A stretch of 33,611 nucleotides of DNA. Source: JAAFHB01 sp037133495 (GTDB lineage Bacteria > Bacteroidota > Bacteroidia > Bacteroidales > Prolixibacteraceae). The notes beneath the pieces are model-generated. The model was not told where the DNA came from and did no database searches. It saw only the letters and a program-made list of their open reading frames with translations. Both the position numbers and the translations under genes were made by a program. This document shows positions 1-8,900 of this stretch, piece after piece (positions within the stretch are counted from its first letter, which is position 1; each line of letters opens with the position of its first letter). The stretch spans positions 1-33,611 of the forward strand of contig JBAXOA010000040.1 of assembly GCA_037133495.1 (NCBI GenBank), given 5' to 3'.

Positions 1-1
1 A

Positions 2-1225
2 ACTGCTAACGGAGGCGTAAGCTACTTATGGTCAAATGGTTCGACAGTTATTGGAACCACCGCAGAACTTTCCATCACCGCACCGGGCACCTATACCGTC
101 ACCGCGACTTCTGCCAATGGCTGCTCCGATACTAAATCTGTCACCATTACAGAAGACAAATCTGTCACCGCCGGCATTACCAATACAACTGCAACCACCA
201 TTCTCACCTGCGCTACTCCGTCAATCAGCGTAACTGCCACAGGAGGCGTAAGTTATTTATGGTCAGACGGTACAGCAACAGTTGGAACAACTGCGGAGCT
301 TTCCATCACCGCACCAGGGAACTATTCCGTAACTGCGATTGCTGCCAACGGATGCACTGACACCGAAGCGATTAGTATTACACAGCCAGCAGCGTTGACC
401 ACGACTATCGCAGCGCAAAATAATGTTCTTTGTTTTGGCGGAGCAACAGGTAGTGCAACGGCGTTGGCAAAAGGCGGAACTTCGGTTTATCGTTACTCAT
501 GGAATACCTCACCTGTCCAGACCACTGCTACAGCAACAAATCTTTCAGCAGGGAGCTATACTGTAACAGTAACTGACGCAAATGGCTGCGCGAAAAATGC
601 TGTGGTCAATATTAGTGAGTCCCTGGAACCGCTTAGTCTTACGCTAATTTCAAAGGGTGCTACTCGCCAGGGAAGCATTGACGGAACCAAAACACTTATT
701 GTTGTGGGCGGAACGATCAGCTTGGCAGTTGCCGGGGGAACCGCTCCATTTTCATATACGTGGACTGGGCCTGGTTCTTTTGCTTCTAATTATCAGGATC
801 TTACAGATCTTCCAGGTGGCACCTATAACGTCACTGTTACAGATGCAAATGGTTGTATTAAATCAATTTCGGCAATAATCGATGTACAAATTGTAATTAC
901 TAAAGACGAAACATGCGAGATTTTTATACCCAATGTTTTCACTCCGAATGCAGATGGTGTTCATGATTATTTCGAGATAAAGTGTTTATATAATTATGCA
1001 AATGCTGAAATTCAGATATTTAATCGCAATGGCAATTTGTTATTCAAAAAAGATCACTATGGCAACCTTGATTTTTGGGGGAGTAAAGATCAGGCATTTT
1101 GGAGAGGTCGTTCGGATAATAAGTTGAATTTCATGAGTAATGAACTGCCTGTCGGAACCTATTATTACATCCTTAGACTTGGTAACGGAAAGGCTCTTAC
1201 AGGTTTTGTCTTCCTAGGAAGATAG
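2..1225 (+). CDS. T9SS type B sorted surface adhesin with SprB-like repeats (3' part only)
   Basis: The frame is open from the first bases of the window to the TAG at 1223-1225, with no start codon that needs to be real, so this is the C-terminal ~407 residues of a longer protein. It is built of Thr/Ser/Gly/Asn-rich beta-repeat units. Two are SprB-like, ending in TVTVTDANGC (about 418-600 and 660-860), and two are near-identical 77-residue units upstream. From about 910 to the end is a gliding-motility-associated C-terminal domain, starting CEIFIPNVFTPNADG and ending in a beta strand (GFVFLGR). This is the type B sorting signal of the type IX secretion system. The family is exported across the outer membrane and is cell-surface attached or released. 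The PorP/SprF gene directly downstream is the usual partner for type B cargo. The ligand is unknown. Confidence 0.9.
   Translation, partial: TANGGVSYLWSNGSTVIGTTAELSITAPGTYTVTATSANGCSDTKSVTITEDKSVTAGITNTTATTILTCATPSISVTATGGVSYLWSDGTATVGTTAELSITAPGNYSVTAIAANGCTDTEAISITQPAALTTTIAAQNNVLCFGGATGSATALAKGGTSVYRYSWNTSPVQTTATATNLSAGSYTVTVTDANGCAKNAVVNISESLEPLSLTLISKGATRQGSIDGTKTLIVVGGTISLAVAGGTAPFSYTWTGPGSFASNYQDLTDLPGGTYNVTVTDANGCIKSISAIIDVQIVITKDETCEIFIPNVFTPNADGVHDYFEIKCLYNYANAEIQIFNRNGNLLFKKDHYGNLDFWGSKDQAFWRGRSDNKLNFMSNELPVGTYYYILRLGNGKALTGFVFLGR
11..357 (+). repeat. In-frame 231-bp tandem repeat in the adhesin gene
   Basis: The segment from 11 to about 126 recurs at 242 to about 357 with a period of 231 bases (77 codons). 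Both copies begin GGAGGCGTAAG and share TTCCATCACCGCACC at the same offset, and most differences are third-base changes. The encoded unit contains GGVSYLWS and ELSITAPG(T/N)Y. The left copy is cut by the window edge, so more copies may lie upstream. This is a coding repeat in a surface protein and not a CRISPR or intergenic repeat. Confidence 0.85.
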
Positions 1226-1288
1226 ATAAATCACAGATAAATAAAAATTCTATTCGGTAACGATGTTAAATACTTCAAAAGAACCAAT

Positions 1289-2230
1289 ATGAAAATCCTG
1301 AATAAATTGAAAAAAGCCTTTCTGGCATTGCTGATTGTCACAGGACCTTTATGTTCTATTGCTCAGCAAGATCCAATGTATACACAATATATCTTCAATC
1401 TGCAAACAGTTAATCCGGCTTATGCCGGAACCTGGCAGACCATGGGTTTTACCGCTTTGACCAGGGAGCAGTGGGTCGGAATTGCTGGACACCCCTCGAC
1501 ACAGACTTTTTCGTTTCAAACACCATTTACGAGTCAAAATGTGGGTGTCGGATTTAATGCGACAATTGATAAGCTAGGTTCTGAACGCCGGTTAATAATC
1601 AATCTGGATTATTCATATCGTGTCAGCCTGAACGAAAATACCTCTTTGCGATTCGGATTTAAAGGGGGTTTTACCAATTACAATAATAATCTTGCCAGTT
1701 TACAGGCCTATCCTGATGGAATTTCTGATCCTGCTCTAACAGGGATAATGGAGAACAAGTTTATGCCCAATATTGGAATCGGATTATTTTTATCCTCTCC
1801 AAAATATTATTTAAGTTTTTCTTTGCCGAAGCTTGTACAAAACAGTTTCAATGACAATCCTGGTAATTTTTCTAAAATGGCAGAAATCAGGGAATATTAT
1901 TTCATGGGAGGAATGGTATTTAATTTGTCTGATAACATTAAATTCAAGCCTACATTTATGACAAAAACAACCGTTGGAAGCCCGTTCCAATACGATCTCT
2001 CAGCTAATTTTTTACTGGCAGAAAAATTCTGGATTGGTGGAATGTACCGGTCTGGTGATGCCGTTGGGGTTATTGCACAGTGGATTATAAATAAAAAATT
2101 CAGAATTGGATATGCTGCCGATTTTACATTATCAGAATTAAAACATTATCATCAAGGGATTCATGAAGTGATGATTTCTTTTGAGATTCCATCTGTGCAA
2201 AAGACAATTGTTTCTCCCCGGTATTTCTAA
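1289..2230 (+). CDS. PorP/SprF family type IX secretion outer-membrane protein
   Basis: This 313-residue protein has a signal peptide of about 25 residues (basic start, hydrophobic core, cleavage near SIA/QQ). The family-typical mature start QQDPMYTQYIFNLQTVNPAYAG follows. The rest alternates like an outer-membrane beta-barrel. PorP/SprF proteins are integral outer-membrane parts of type IX secretion. Paralogues next to adhesin genes, such as SprF beside SprB in Flavobacterium, are needed for export of that particular type B cargo. It lies 63 bp after the adhesin and 18 bp before the OmpA-like gene, so the three probably form one operon. The family call is firm. The assignment as a dedicated partner of the upstream adhesin rests on context. 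Confidence 0.93.
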   Translation: MKILNKLKKAFLALLIVTGPLCSIAQQDPMYTQYIFNLQTVNPAYAGTWQTMGFTALTREQWVGIAGHPSTQTFSFQTPFTSQNVGVGFNATIDKLGSERRLIINLDYSYRVSLNENTSLRFGFKGGFTNYNNNLASLQAYPDGISDPALTGIMENKFMPNIGIGLFLSSPKYYLSFSLPKLVQNSFNDNPGNFSKMAEIREYYFMGGMVFNLSDNIKFKPTFMTKTTVGSPFQYDLSANFLLAEKFWIGGMYRSGDAVGVIAQWIINKKFRIGYAADFTLSELKHYHQGIHEVMISFEIPSVQKTIVSPRYF

Positions 2231-2248
2231 ATTTTAAACTAAAAACCT

Positions 2249-3829
2249 ATGAAACCTCTATTCATTCTTGTCTCAATAATGATCTCCTGCTTGACCGTTA
2301 ATTCTCAGTCAATAAAAAAAGGATTGTTCGATCACTCAACGGTGAAGATGTCTGAAATTAAAAGCAATACTATTCAAAGCGATTTTGGCCCAACAATAGT
2401 TGGTGATTCTATCTATTTCACTTCATTTCATAATGAATTGACAAAAAACTCTGATAAAAAAATGAAAAACAAGGAGTTTTATGATATTTATAAGGTGGGA
2501 ATTGATGATTCAGGAAATGTGAAAGGCAACCGGGAGGTCGTAAACGAGTTTAGTGCCAAATTTCATGACGGTCCAGTATCGTGGTGTGTCAAAACCGGCG
2601 AATTATTTGTGACGCAGTCAAATTTTAATAGTCCTTCAATAAAGTATAAGCCTTTTCGAAAAGAGAATATTAAACTTCGAATTGTGATTGCAAAGCAGCT
2701 TAATGGTAAATGGGCTGTAGTTGAGGAGTTTCCCTTTAATAATTCAAACTATTCGGTTGGACATCCGGCGATAAATGAAACGGGTGACACCCTTTTCTTC
2801 GCTAGTGATATGCCTGGAGGTTTTGGAGCTACAGATATTTATAAATCTCTACGAATAAACGGAAAGTGGAGTAAGCCTGAAAATCTTGGTGCGCAAATTA
2901 ATACAAGTGGAAAGGAGGAATTTCCATTTGTTACCGGCAACAGTTATCCCGGGAGTTTTTTGATTTTTGCTTCAACAGGTCACAATACTAATCGCGGATT
3001 CGATTTATTCTATAGGAAGCTCAATGATCTGACAGGTGCAATTCATCAATTTCCGGAACCAATCAACAGTGATTATGATGATTTTGCAATAAATATACCT
3101 GAAAACAGGTCATATGGGTTTATGACATCCAACCGGCCGGGTACCGGAAATGATGATATCTACAAAATGACCGTGAATAAATACATTGAATATATGCTTG
3201 AAATACTGGTTTTAGATTCCAAAACATTGAAGCCAATTCCTGAAGCTAAAGTTGATTTTTGCAATTCTAAAAGTGTGAAGACCGGATCTGACGGACTAGC
3301 TTCCTATCCATTTGAAAAAAAAGCGGATTGCAATATTTCTGCATCTGTCTTTGGTTATAAAGAAAAAAGTAAGCTGATTAAAATCCAAACTCCGAAGCAA
3401 GGTACAGTTCTAAGGGATACGATATTTTTGGAAATGATTGTAATTGAAAAGGTAGTATTGAAAAATATATACTACGACTTTGATAAGTGGAATATTTTAC
3501 CTGAATCCGCAGTAGAACTCGATCGGCTGGTCTCATTTATGAAACAAAATCCCCAAATGAAAGTTGAATTAAATTCGCATACAGATTCAAGAGGATCTGC
3601 AGTGTACAATATGAAGTTGTCTCAGTTACGTGTACTGGCAGCTGTTGATTATCTTGTTTTGAAGGGAATAGATCAATCGAAAATCACAGGTAATGGGTTA
3701 GGTAAAACACAGTTACTTAACAATTGTTTCGATGGACAGAAATGTACCCCGGCGCAACACCGTGAAAACAGAAGAACAGAAGTTTATATTCCGGGATTCT
3801 TACGAGGAGAACCTGTCAGACAAAATTAG
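2249..3829 (+). CDS. OmpA-family protein with PD40 propeller and regulatory-like domain (PorE-like)
   Basis: This 526-residue exported protein has a signal peptide of about 20 residues. A Cys at residue 14 makes a lipoprotein possible but the lipobox is poor. Residues about 45-305 hold PD40/WD40-like strands (for example LFFASDMPGGFGATDIY). Residues about 314-385 resemble a carboxypeptidase regulatory-like domain. Residues about 404-520 are an OmpA C-terminal peptidoglycan-binding domain, with YYDFDKWNI, ELNSHTDSRG and NRRTEVY. The plan matches the T9SS protein PorE without its N-terminal TPR part, and many such proteins sit beside PorP/SprF genes. The likely role is to tether the export apparatus or adhesin to peptidoglycan from the periplasm; this is inferred from domains and position. 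Confidence 0.88.
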   Translation: MKPLFILVSIMISCLTVNSQSIKKGLFDHSTVKMSEIKSNTIQSDFGPTIVGDSIYFTSFHNELTKNSDKKMKNKEFYDIYKVGIDDSGNVKGNREVVNEFSAKFHDGPVSWCVKTGELFVTQSNFNSPSIKYKPFRKENIKLRIVIAKQLNGKWAVVEEFPFNNSNYSVGHPAINETGDTLFFASDMPGGFGATDIYKSLRINGKWSKPENLGAQINTSGKEEFPFVTGNSYPGSFLIFASTGHNTNRGFDLFYRKLNDLTGAIHQFPEPINSDYDDFAINIPENRSYGFMTSNRPGTGNDDIYKMTVNKYIEYMLEILVLDSKTLKPIPEAKVDFCNSKSVKTGSDGLASYPFEKKADCNISASVFGYKEKSKLIKIQTPKQGTVLRDTIFLEMIVIEKVVLKNIYYDFDKWNILPESAVELDRLVSFMKQNPQMKVELNSHTDSRGSAVYNMKLSQLRVLAAVDYLVLKGIDQSKITGNGLGKTQLLNNCFDGQKCTPAQHRENRRTEVYIPGFLRGEPVRQN

Positions 3830-3834
3830 GCAAA

Positions 3835-4779
3835 TTACTCCTCAAACACTGTTTCTGAATTATTTCGGCGCGCACGCCAGATGCTAACATTTAATTCAAA
3901 TCCAATTAGTAGAATCAATGAGTTGAAATAAAAAGAGAGCATTACCACAACAAGGGTTCCGATTGAACCGTACAAGGTATTATATTTCCCAAAATTATTA
4001 ATGTAGTAAGAAAAACCTACTGTTGTAACGATTGTCAGGATAGTTGCTAAAGTTCCTCCAGCCGAAATAAACCGGAATTTTGCTTTACGCGCAGGTGCCA
4101 GATAAAAAAGAAAGGCAAAACTAAAAAAGAATAATGCGCATATAATCAGCCATTTACCTCCAAGTAAAAGATAGTAGGTGAGGTCAGTCTGTAGAAATCC
4201 ACTGCTTACCAAAAACTTTGTAAGTGTCTGACTCAGTGTGATAAGAGCAATACTAAAAGTTGTCAGGAGTGTAAGTATTATAGCCAAAATTAAAGCAACA
4301 AGGCGTTGATTAATCCATGATCGGGTTTCGATGGCATGAATTGTTCCGTTAAAGGCAGTGATAACAGAGACGATTCCATTGGTTGAAAAGAAAAATGCCG
4401 CCAGAAATCCGAATGAAAGAAGCCCTCCCCGAGGCTGTGTGACAATGTTTTCGATTGTTCCCCTGATGGCAACAAATGCATTTTGCGGAAGAATACTTTG
4501 AAGTAAAATCAAAAGCTGTTGCTGAAAATGGGCAATTGGAATATAGGGAATCAAAGTGAAAACAAAAATGATGGCAGGGAAAATCGCCAGAATAAAATTA
4601 AATGCGATTGCCGAAGCTCTTGTTGATATAGCACCGTCAACAATTCCTTTCCAAAAAAATATCGCTACATCATAGAGCGGTACTCCATCAAAAAAGGGGA
4701 GTTTTATTAATCTGCCCTTTCGCCTGATTAAGGCGATACGTTGCAGTATAAATTGTTTAGATGCTGTCCGAATTGACAT
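3835..4779 (-). CDS. YihY/BrkB family inner-membrane protein
   Basis: This 314-residue protein has about six membrane helices and the family signatures ASAIAFNFILAIFPAIIF near residue 60 and YGSIGTLVVVMLSFYFNS near the C-terminus. YihY/BrkB proteins were once annotated as ribonuclease BN, which is wrong. Their molecular activity is unsettled, with transport or envelope roles proposed. The stop is only 5 bp from the stop of the convergent OmpA-like gene, and I see no terminator hairpin in that gap. It lies 25 bp downstream of the DUF4783-like gene and is probably co-transcribed with it. Confidence 0.92.
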   Translation of the reverse strand: MSIRTASKQFILQRIALIRRKGRLIKLPFFDGVPLYDVAIFFWKGIVDGAISTRASAIAFNFILAIFPAIIFVFTLIPYIPIAHFQQQLLILLQSILPQNAFVAIRGTIENIVTQPRGGLLSFGFLAAFFFSTNGIVSVITAFNGTIHAIETRSWINQRLVALILAIILTLLTTFSIALITLSQTLTKFLVSSGFLQTDLTYYLLLGGKWLIICALFFFSFAFLFYLAPARKAKFRFISAGGTLATILTIVTTVGFSYYINNFGKYNTLYGSIGTLVVVMLSFYFNSLILLIGFELNVSIWRARRNNSETVFEE

Positions 4780-4804
4780 TTAAAAATAAATTACCGGTTA
4801 AGTA

Positions 4805-5194
4805 CTAATCTTTGTCGATCCGAAGCTGAACAATTTGAGCCTGGTTACCTTTTAATTTCAACAGAAAATAAACCCTGAAATTGCCATTTCCAGTCTGCAT
4901 CCTTCCAATTACATACGATGATTCATCACCTCCCTGATGAGTAATTTTGAAATCTATTGGTTTATTGCGTGCGAAAAAATCTTTAAGAATTTGTTCTGCC
5001 TGCGATTGAGAACAAACTATTTCACGGTCAAGTACCACTAATTCAATATTTTCATAGAAATGAGCAGCTACAAGTTTTGAATCACCGGTCTTTAGTCCTT
5101 TAATGATCTGCTCTGGAATTTGCCCGGAAGATATTAACGGATAGCATAAAACCCAAAGCATAAAAAACAAAACCAATCCCGATTTTTTGTTCAT
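4805..5194 (-). CDS. Small exported DUF4783-like protein
   Basis: The protein is 129 residues from the start chosen here. In-frame ATGs also exist at 5200 and 5233; I chose 5194 because it gives a clean signal peptide (MNKKSG, hydrophobic core, cleavage near SSG/Q), while the 5233 start adds 13 charged residues in front of it. The mature part, with LKTGDSKLVAAHF, QAEQILKDFF and NFRVYFLLKLKG, resembles the Bacteroidota family DUF4783, a small NTF2-like alpha/beta fold of unknown function. Such genes commonly occur near rlmH, which here is divergent at 5372. No catalytic residues can be assigned, and the role is unknown. Confidence 0.8.
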   Translation of the reverse strand: MNKKSGLVLFFMLWVLCYPLISSGQIPEQIIKGLKTGDSKLVAAHFYENIELVVLDREIVCSQSQAEQILKDFFARNKPIDFKITHQGGDESSYVIGRMQTGNGNFRVYFLLKLKGNQAQIVQLRIDKD

Positions 5195-5335
5195 TATCAT
5201 GATATTATTTTTGAATTTCTCTTCAAAAACCATGCAAATTCTATAAAGGCTGTTAAGAGGAATAATTTAATCTCAACATAAAGGTACAGTTTTATTATTA
5301 TAATCTGTGATGATTAAAAAATAGTACCGAAAAAA

Positions 5336-5366
5336 TTGGATGCCATTTTTATCTAACCTAATATTG
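5336..5366 (+). promoter_or_regulatory. Predicted rlmH promoter
   Basis: TTG at 5336-5338 and TAATATTG at 5359-5366 are separated by 20 bases. This fits the Bacteroidota -33/-7 promoter (TTG, 19-21 bases, TAnnTTTG) with one mismatch in the -7 box. Transcription would start about 5-8 bases later, at or next to the GTG start codon of rlmH at 5372. Confidence 0.45.
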
Positions 5367-5371
5367 TATTC

Positions 5372-5845
5372 GTGAAAATACTACTGCTTACAATAGGGAA
5401 CACCGACAAAAAATACATGAAAGAGGGTATTGAAGATTATGTTAAAAGACTCACTTTCTATCTGCCGTTTGAAATTAAGGTAATTCCTGATCTGAAAAAT
5501 CGCAGTACGCTTTCTGAAGACCTTCAGAAGGAAAAGGAAGGTCTGTTAATTCTTAATCAGGTTTTACCTGGAGATTTTTTGATCTTGCTTGATGAACGAG
5601 GAACCGAATTTACATCTTTGGAGTTTTCGAAATGGATTGAAAAGAAAATGATCGCTGGAATACGTCAGCTGGTCTTTGTAATCGGCGGTCCCTACGGGTT
5701 TTCAAAAATGGTCTATCAAAGGTCTGATTTTAAGATCGCACTGTCGCAACTTACTTTTTCACATCAGATGGTTCGCATGATTTTTGTAGAACAGGTTTAC
5801 CGCGCAATGACAATTATAAAAAATGAGCCATATCATCATCAGTAA
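5372..5845 (+). CDS. rlmH: 23S rRNA (pseudouridine1915-N3)-methyltransferase RlmH
   Basis: This 157-residue protein has the usual length and N-terminus of RlmH. It is a SPOUT-class methyltransferase that uses S-adenosylmethionine to methylate pseudouridine 1915 in helix 69 of 23S rRNA on assembled ribosomes. The sequence shows FLILLDERGTEF, the SAM-knot motif FVIGGPYGF, and a C-terminal LSQLTFSHQMVRMIFVEQVY followed by YRAMTIIKNEPYHHQ, all diagnostic. The start codon is GTG at 5372, and no Shine-Dalgarno sequence precedes it. A promoter-like element ends 5 bases upstream, so the mRNA may have almost no leader. Confidence 0.97.
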   Translation: MKILLLTIGNTDKKYMKEGIEDYVKRLTFYLPFEIKVIPDLKNRSTLSEDLQKEKEGLLILNQVLPGDFLILLDERGTEFTSLEFSKWIEKKMIAGIRQLVFVIGGPYGFSKMVYQRSDFKIALSQLTFSHQMVRMIFVEQVYRAMTIIKNEPYHHQ

Positions 5846-5938
5846 TGATTATGAAACACCCATGAATCTGCGCTTCGCAAACACGAATGAAGATAACACA
5901 GGTGTTCCATCAGGCAATTTAAAAACAATTAACTTCTG

Positions 5939-8900
5939 ATGAAACAATTCGCGGGCAGAAATAGATACATGCTGATCGCCATTTCCATACTTCTGGTTTG
6001 GCTGCTTTGCGAGTTGTATTTTTTAAAAGAAAATAACCGGCTCGAGGAATCCACACGTATTTATAAGATATTTGAGAAAAAAGAAAAAAGAATTGGCGAT
6101 CTTTTGGATTCTATAGCTTACCATCTGGCTGTTAATTCAATGGCATTGTCTGATTGGTCTTTTCTTCGGTTTTTTCATCATGATGACGAGGGTCTGGCAG
6201 TAGCTGTATATAGTGGAAAATCATTGGTATTTTGGTCTTCTTCCTTAATCGCATTTCCAGCCGATGATAGTAATTTCAATAAATCAGAAGGATTAATACA
6301 TTTCCCTACAGGGTGGTATTATCATTTTTCACGCGCTGCCGGAGTTAATACTATCAGAGGTTTTCTTTTGATTAAGAGAGAGTTCCCCTATCGCAATCGC
6401 TATATCAGAAGCACTTTTGACAATGAATTCAGGCTTTCTGATGATTATAGAGTGCAACAGGCACCACAATCGGATGCTATAAATATTGATAAACCAAATG
6501 GAATTCATCTGTTCTCGCTTACTTCATCAAATGTTGGAATTCGCCAGACCAATAACTCCGACTTAACCGCATTTCTCTGTTTTGCTTTAATTATCATGAT
6601 ATTAGCGCAGATAAACGTGTGGCTCAGATACAACAAACGTCTTCCGCCATTTATTAAGCTAACCATATCGGTTACTTTTTGCGCCTTTATTTTTTTGATA
6701 ATTAATGGTTTGAAGTTTCCTTCTTCCTTGTATCAGACGAATTTATTCTCCCCGCGCGATTTTGCATACAGCAGCTGGCTTTCCTCATTGGGAGAATTTA
6801 TGCTTCTGTCGATTCTAATGTTCCATATTGCTCAAGCATTTTTTTCACTAAATATCATAGATAAATCTAAGACAAAGAGCCATTTATTAAGGATCTTTTC
6901 TTTTCTGTTGCCTGCATTTTTCTTCGCTTTTTCAGTTTTATTATTGAAAGTGATGATCTTGAATTCCCGAATTTCATTGGATTTTTTTAGTGACTTAAAA
7001 TTCTCTACCACTAATTTGTTTGCATTTTTGGCCATTTCACTTCAGGTAATCGGTTTTATAATTATTGTGTTTCGCCTACGTTATAATTATTTTAAGGATT
7101 TTGTTGGTTATCAATTTATTGCAGCACTTCTTGTTTCTGGTGCAACAGGATGGCTAATAGTTTCATTATTATGTTTGGAGATCGACTGGACACCGTTTAT
7201 TTTTTATGCCTTCGTTGTTGTAATAATTTCTCGTTTTGAAGTTGTAAAAATCAGAGCGAATAAATATACCTTTCTTTTAGTAATGGCTTCTGCCAGTGCA
7301 GTTTATGTAAATTTATATGCGCAGGAATTAATTTCAGGAAAAAAGAATAAGGTCCTGGATTTGTGGGCAGTAAAACTGAGTTCAGAAAGAGATTCGGGGG
7401 CAGAGATATTTCTTTCGGAATTGGATAGCAAGCTTCAAAAGGACACTATTGTCCAGTCTCATCTTTCGCCTCCCTACAAATCGCTCGAATTATATTTTCA
7501 GAATAACTATTTTACCGGCTTTTGGCGTAATTATAATTTGCAGATAACTGTTTGCACTCCCGATGACAGCGTCTTTAGTACGGACGAAAACCTTAAATAT
7601 CCTTGTATTAAATTTTTCGATAATTTAAGAAAAACCAAAGGCATGTTGGTATCAGGTTCTAATTTTTATTTTATGGATAGGGTAAACGGAAGAATTTCCT
7701 ATCTGGGACAACTTGATTTTGTGAATTCAGTAAAGATTCCTGTCAAAGTTTTTATCGAGCTTAATTCAAAGGTGATACCTGAAGGGAAAGGATATCCGGA
7801 ACTTCTTCTTGACGAACATGCTTCCAGAGAGAGTCAGGACGGAGATTTTTGTTATGCAAAATATTTTGATGGCGAACTTGTTGACCGGGGAGGCGATTAC
7901 CAGTACAGCATGAAACTGCCAGCCACTATTGCAGGAAATGACGAATACTTTAGGTATTCGAAGAACGGATACCGGCATTGTGCCTATTGCCGCAATCAAA
8001 ATAGCTATGTCATTGCGAGTTATCCTGAGATGGAATTTTATGAACGAATCAGTACGTTTCCCTACCTATTCTTGTTATTTTATCTGATGGGGTTTGTGAT
8101 TTTGATTTTTAACGAGAAAAAATTTCCTTTTCAAATTAAGAAGCTTGATTTCAGACAAAAAATACAACTTACGTTGATAATATCATTATTAGGAATTATA
8201 ACGATTATTGGATTAGGATTAATAATTTATAATTCCAATAAATTGCTTTATACGCTACAGGGTAATCTGAATGAAAAATTAAAGTCTGTTTCTTCTGAAC
8301 TAAGCATGCGAATTGATCAGGAAACTGAGTTAAATGCTCCAATCCGTGATTTTATAAATGATCAGCTTATTGTACTATCGGATATCATTCGGGCGGATAT
8401 CAATCTTTACGATCTTAACGGAAGATTGTTTGCAACATCGAGAAGCGAGATTTTTGACAGAGGCCTTTTGTCCCGACGGATAGATCCTGAGGCTTATAAA
8501 GCAATATCGGTAGAGCATAAAACTCTTTTTCTACATGATGAAAATCTCGGTAAAATGAATTTTTTCTCTGCCTATTCGCCTGTATATAATCAGCATAACA
8601 GGTTGATTGGGTATCTTAATCTGCCCTATTTTACCTGGCAGGAAGATTTTAAAAAACAGGTTTCCGACTTTATTGTGGCATTTTCAAATTTATATATATT
8701 ATTGATAATCATTAGTTTAATAGTTGCAGTGATTATTAGTCACAAATTAACTGCACCATTATTACAGATTGAAAAATACCTGAAAGGAATTCAATTAGGT
8801 AAGACGAACGCTAAGATTGAATATTCAGGAGAAGATGAGATTGGACGTCTGGCAAACGAATACAATAAAAAAGTGGACGAATTAGCGATAAGTGTTGAAT

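Noticed and set aside
36..233. Proline-rich open frame at the left end
   Set aside because: It is an out-of-frame reading of the adhesin repeats; the other frame is open and carries the recognised domains.
11..357. Possible CRISPR-like repeat
   Set aside because: The repeat is long, in frame with the adhesin and has only two visible copies; no spacers or cas genes are present.
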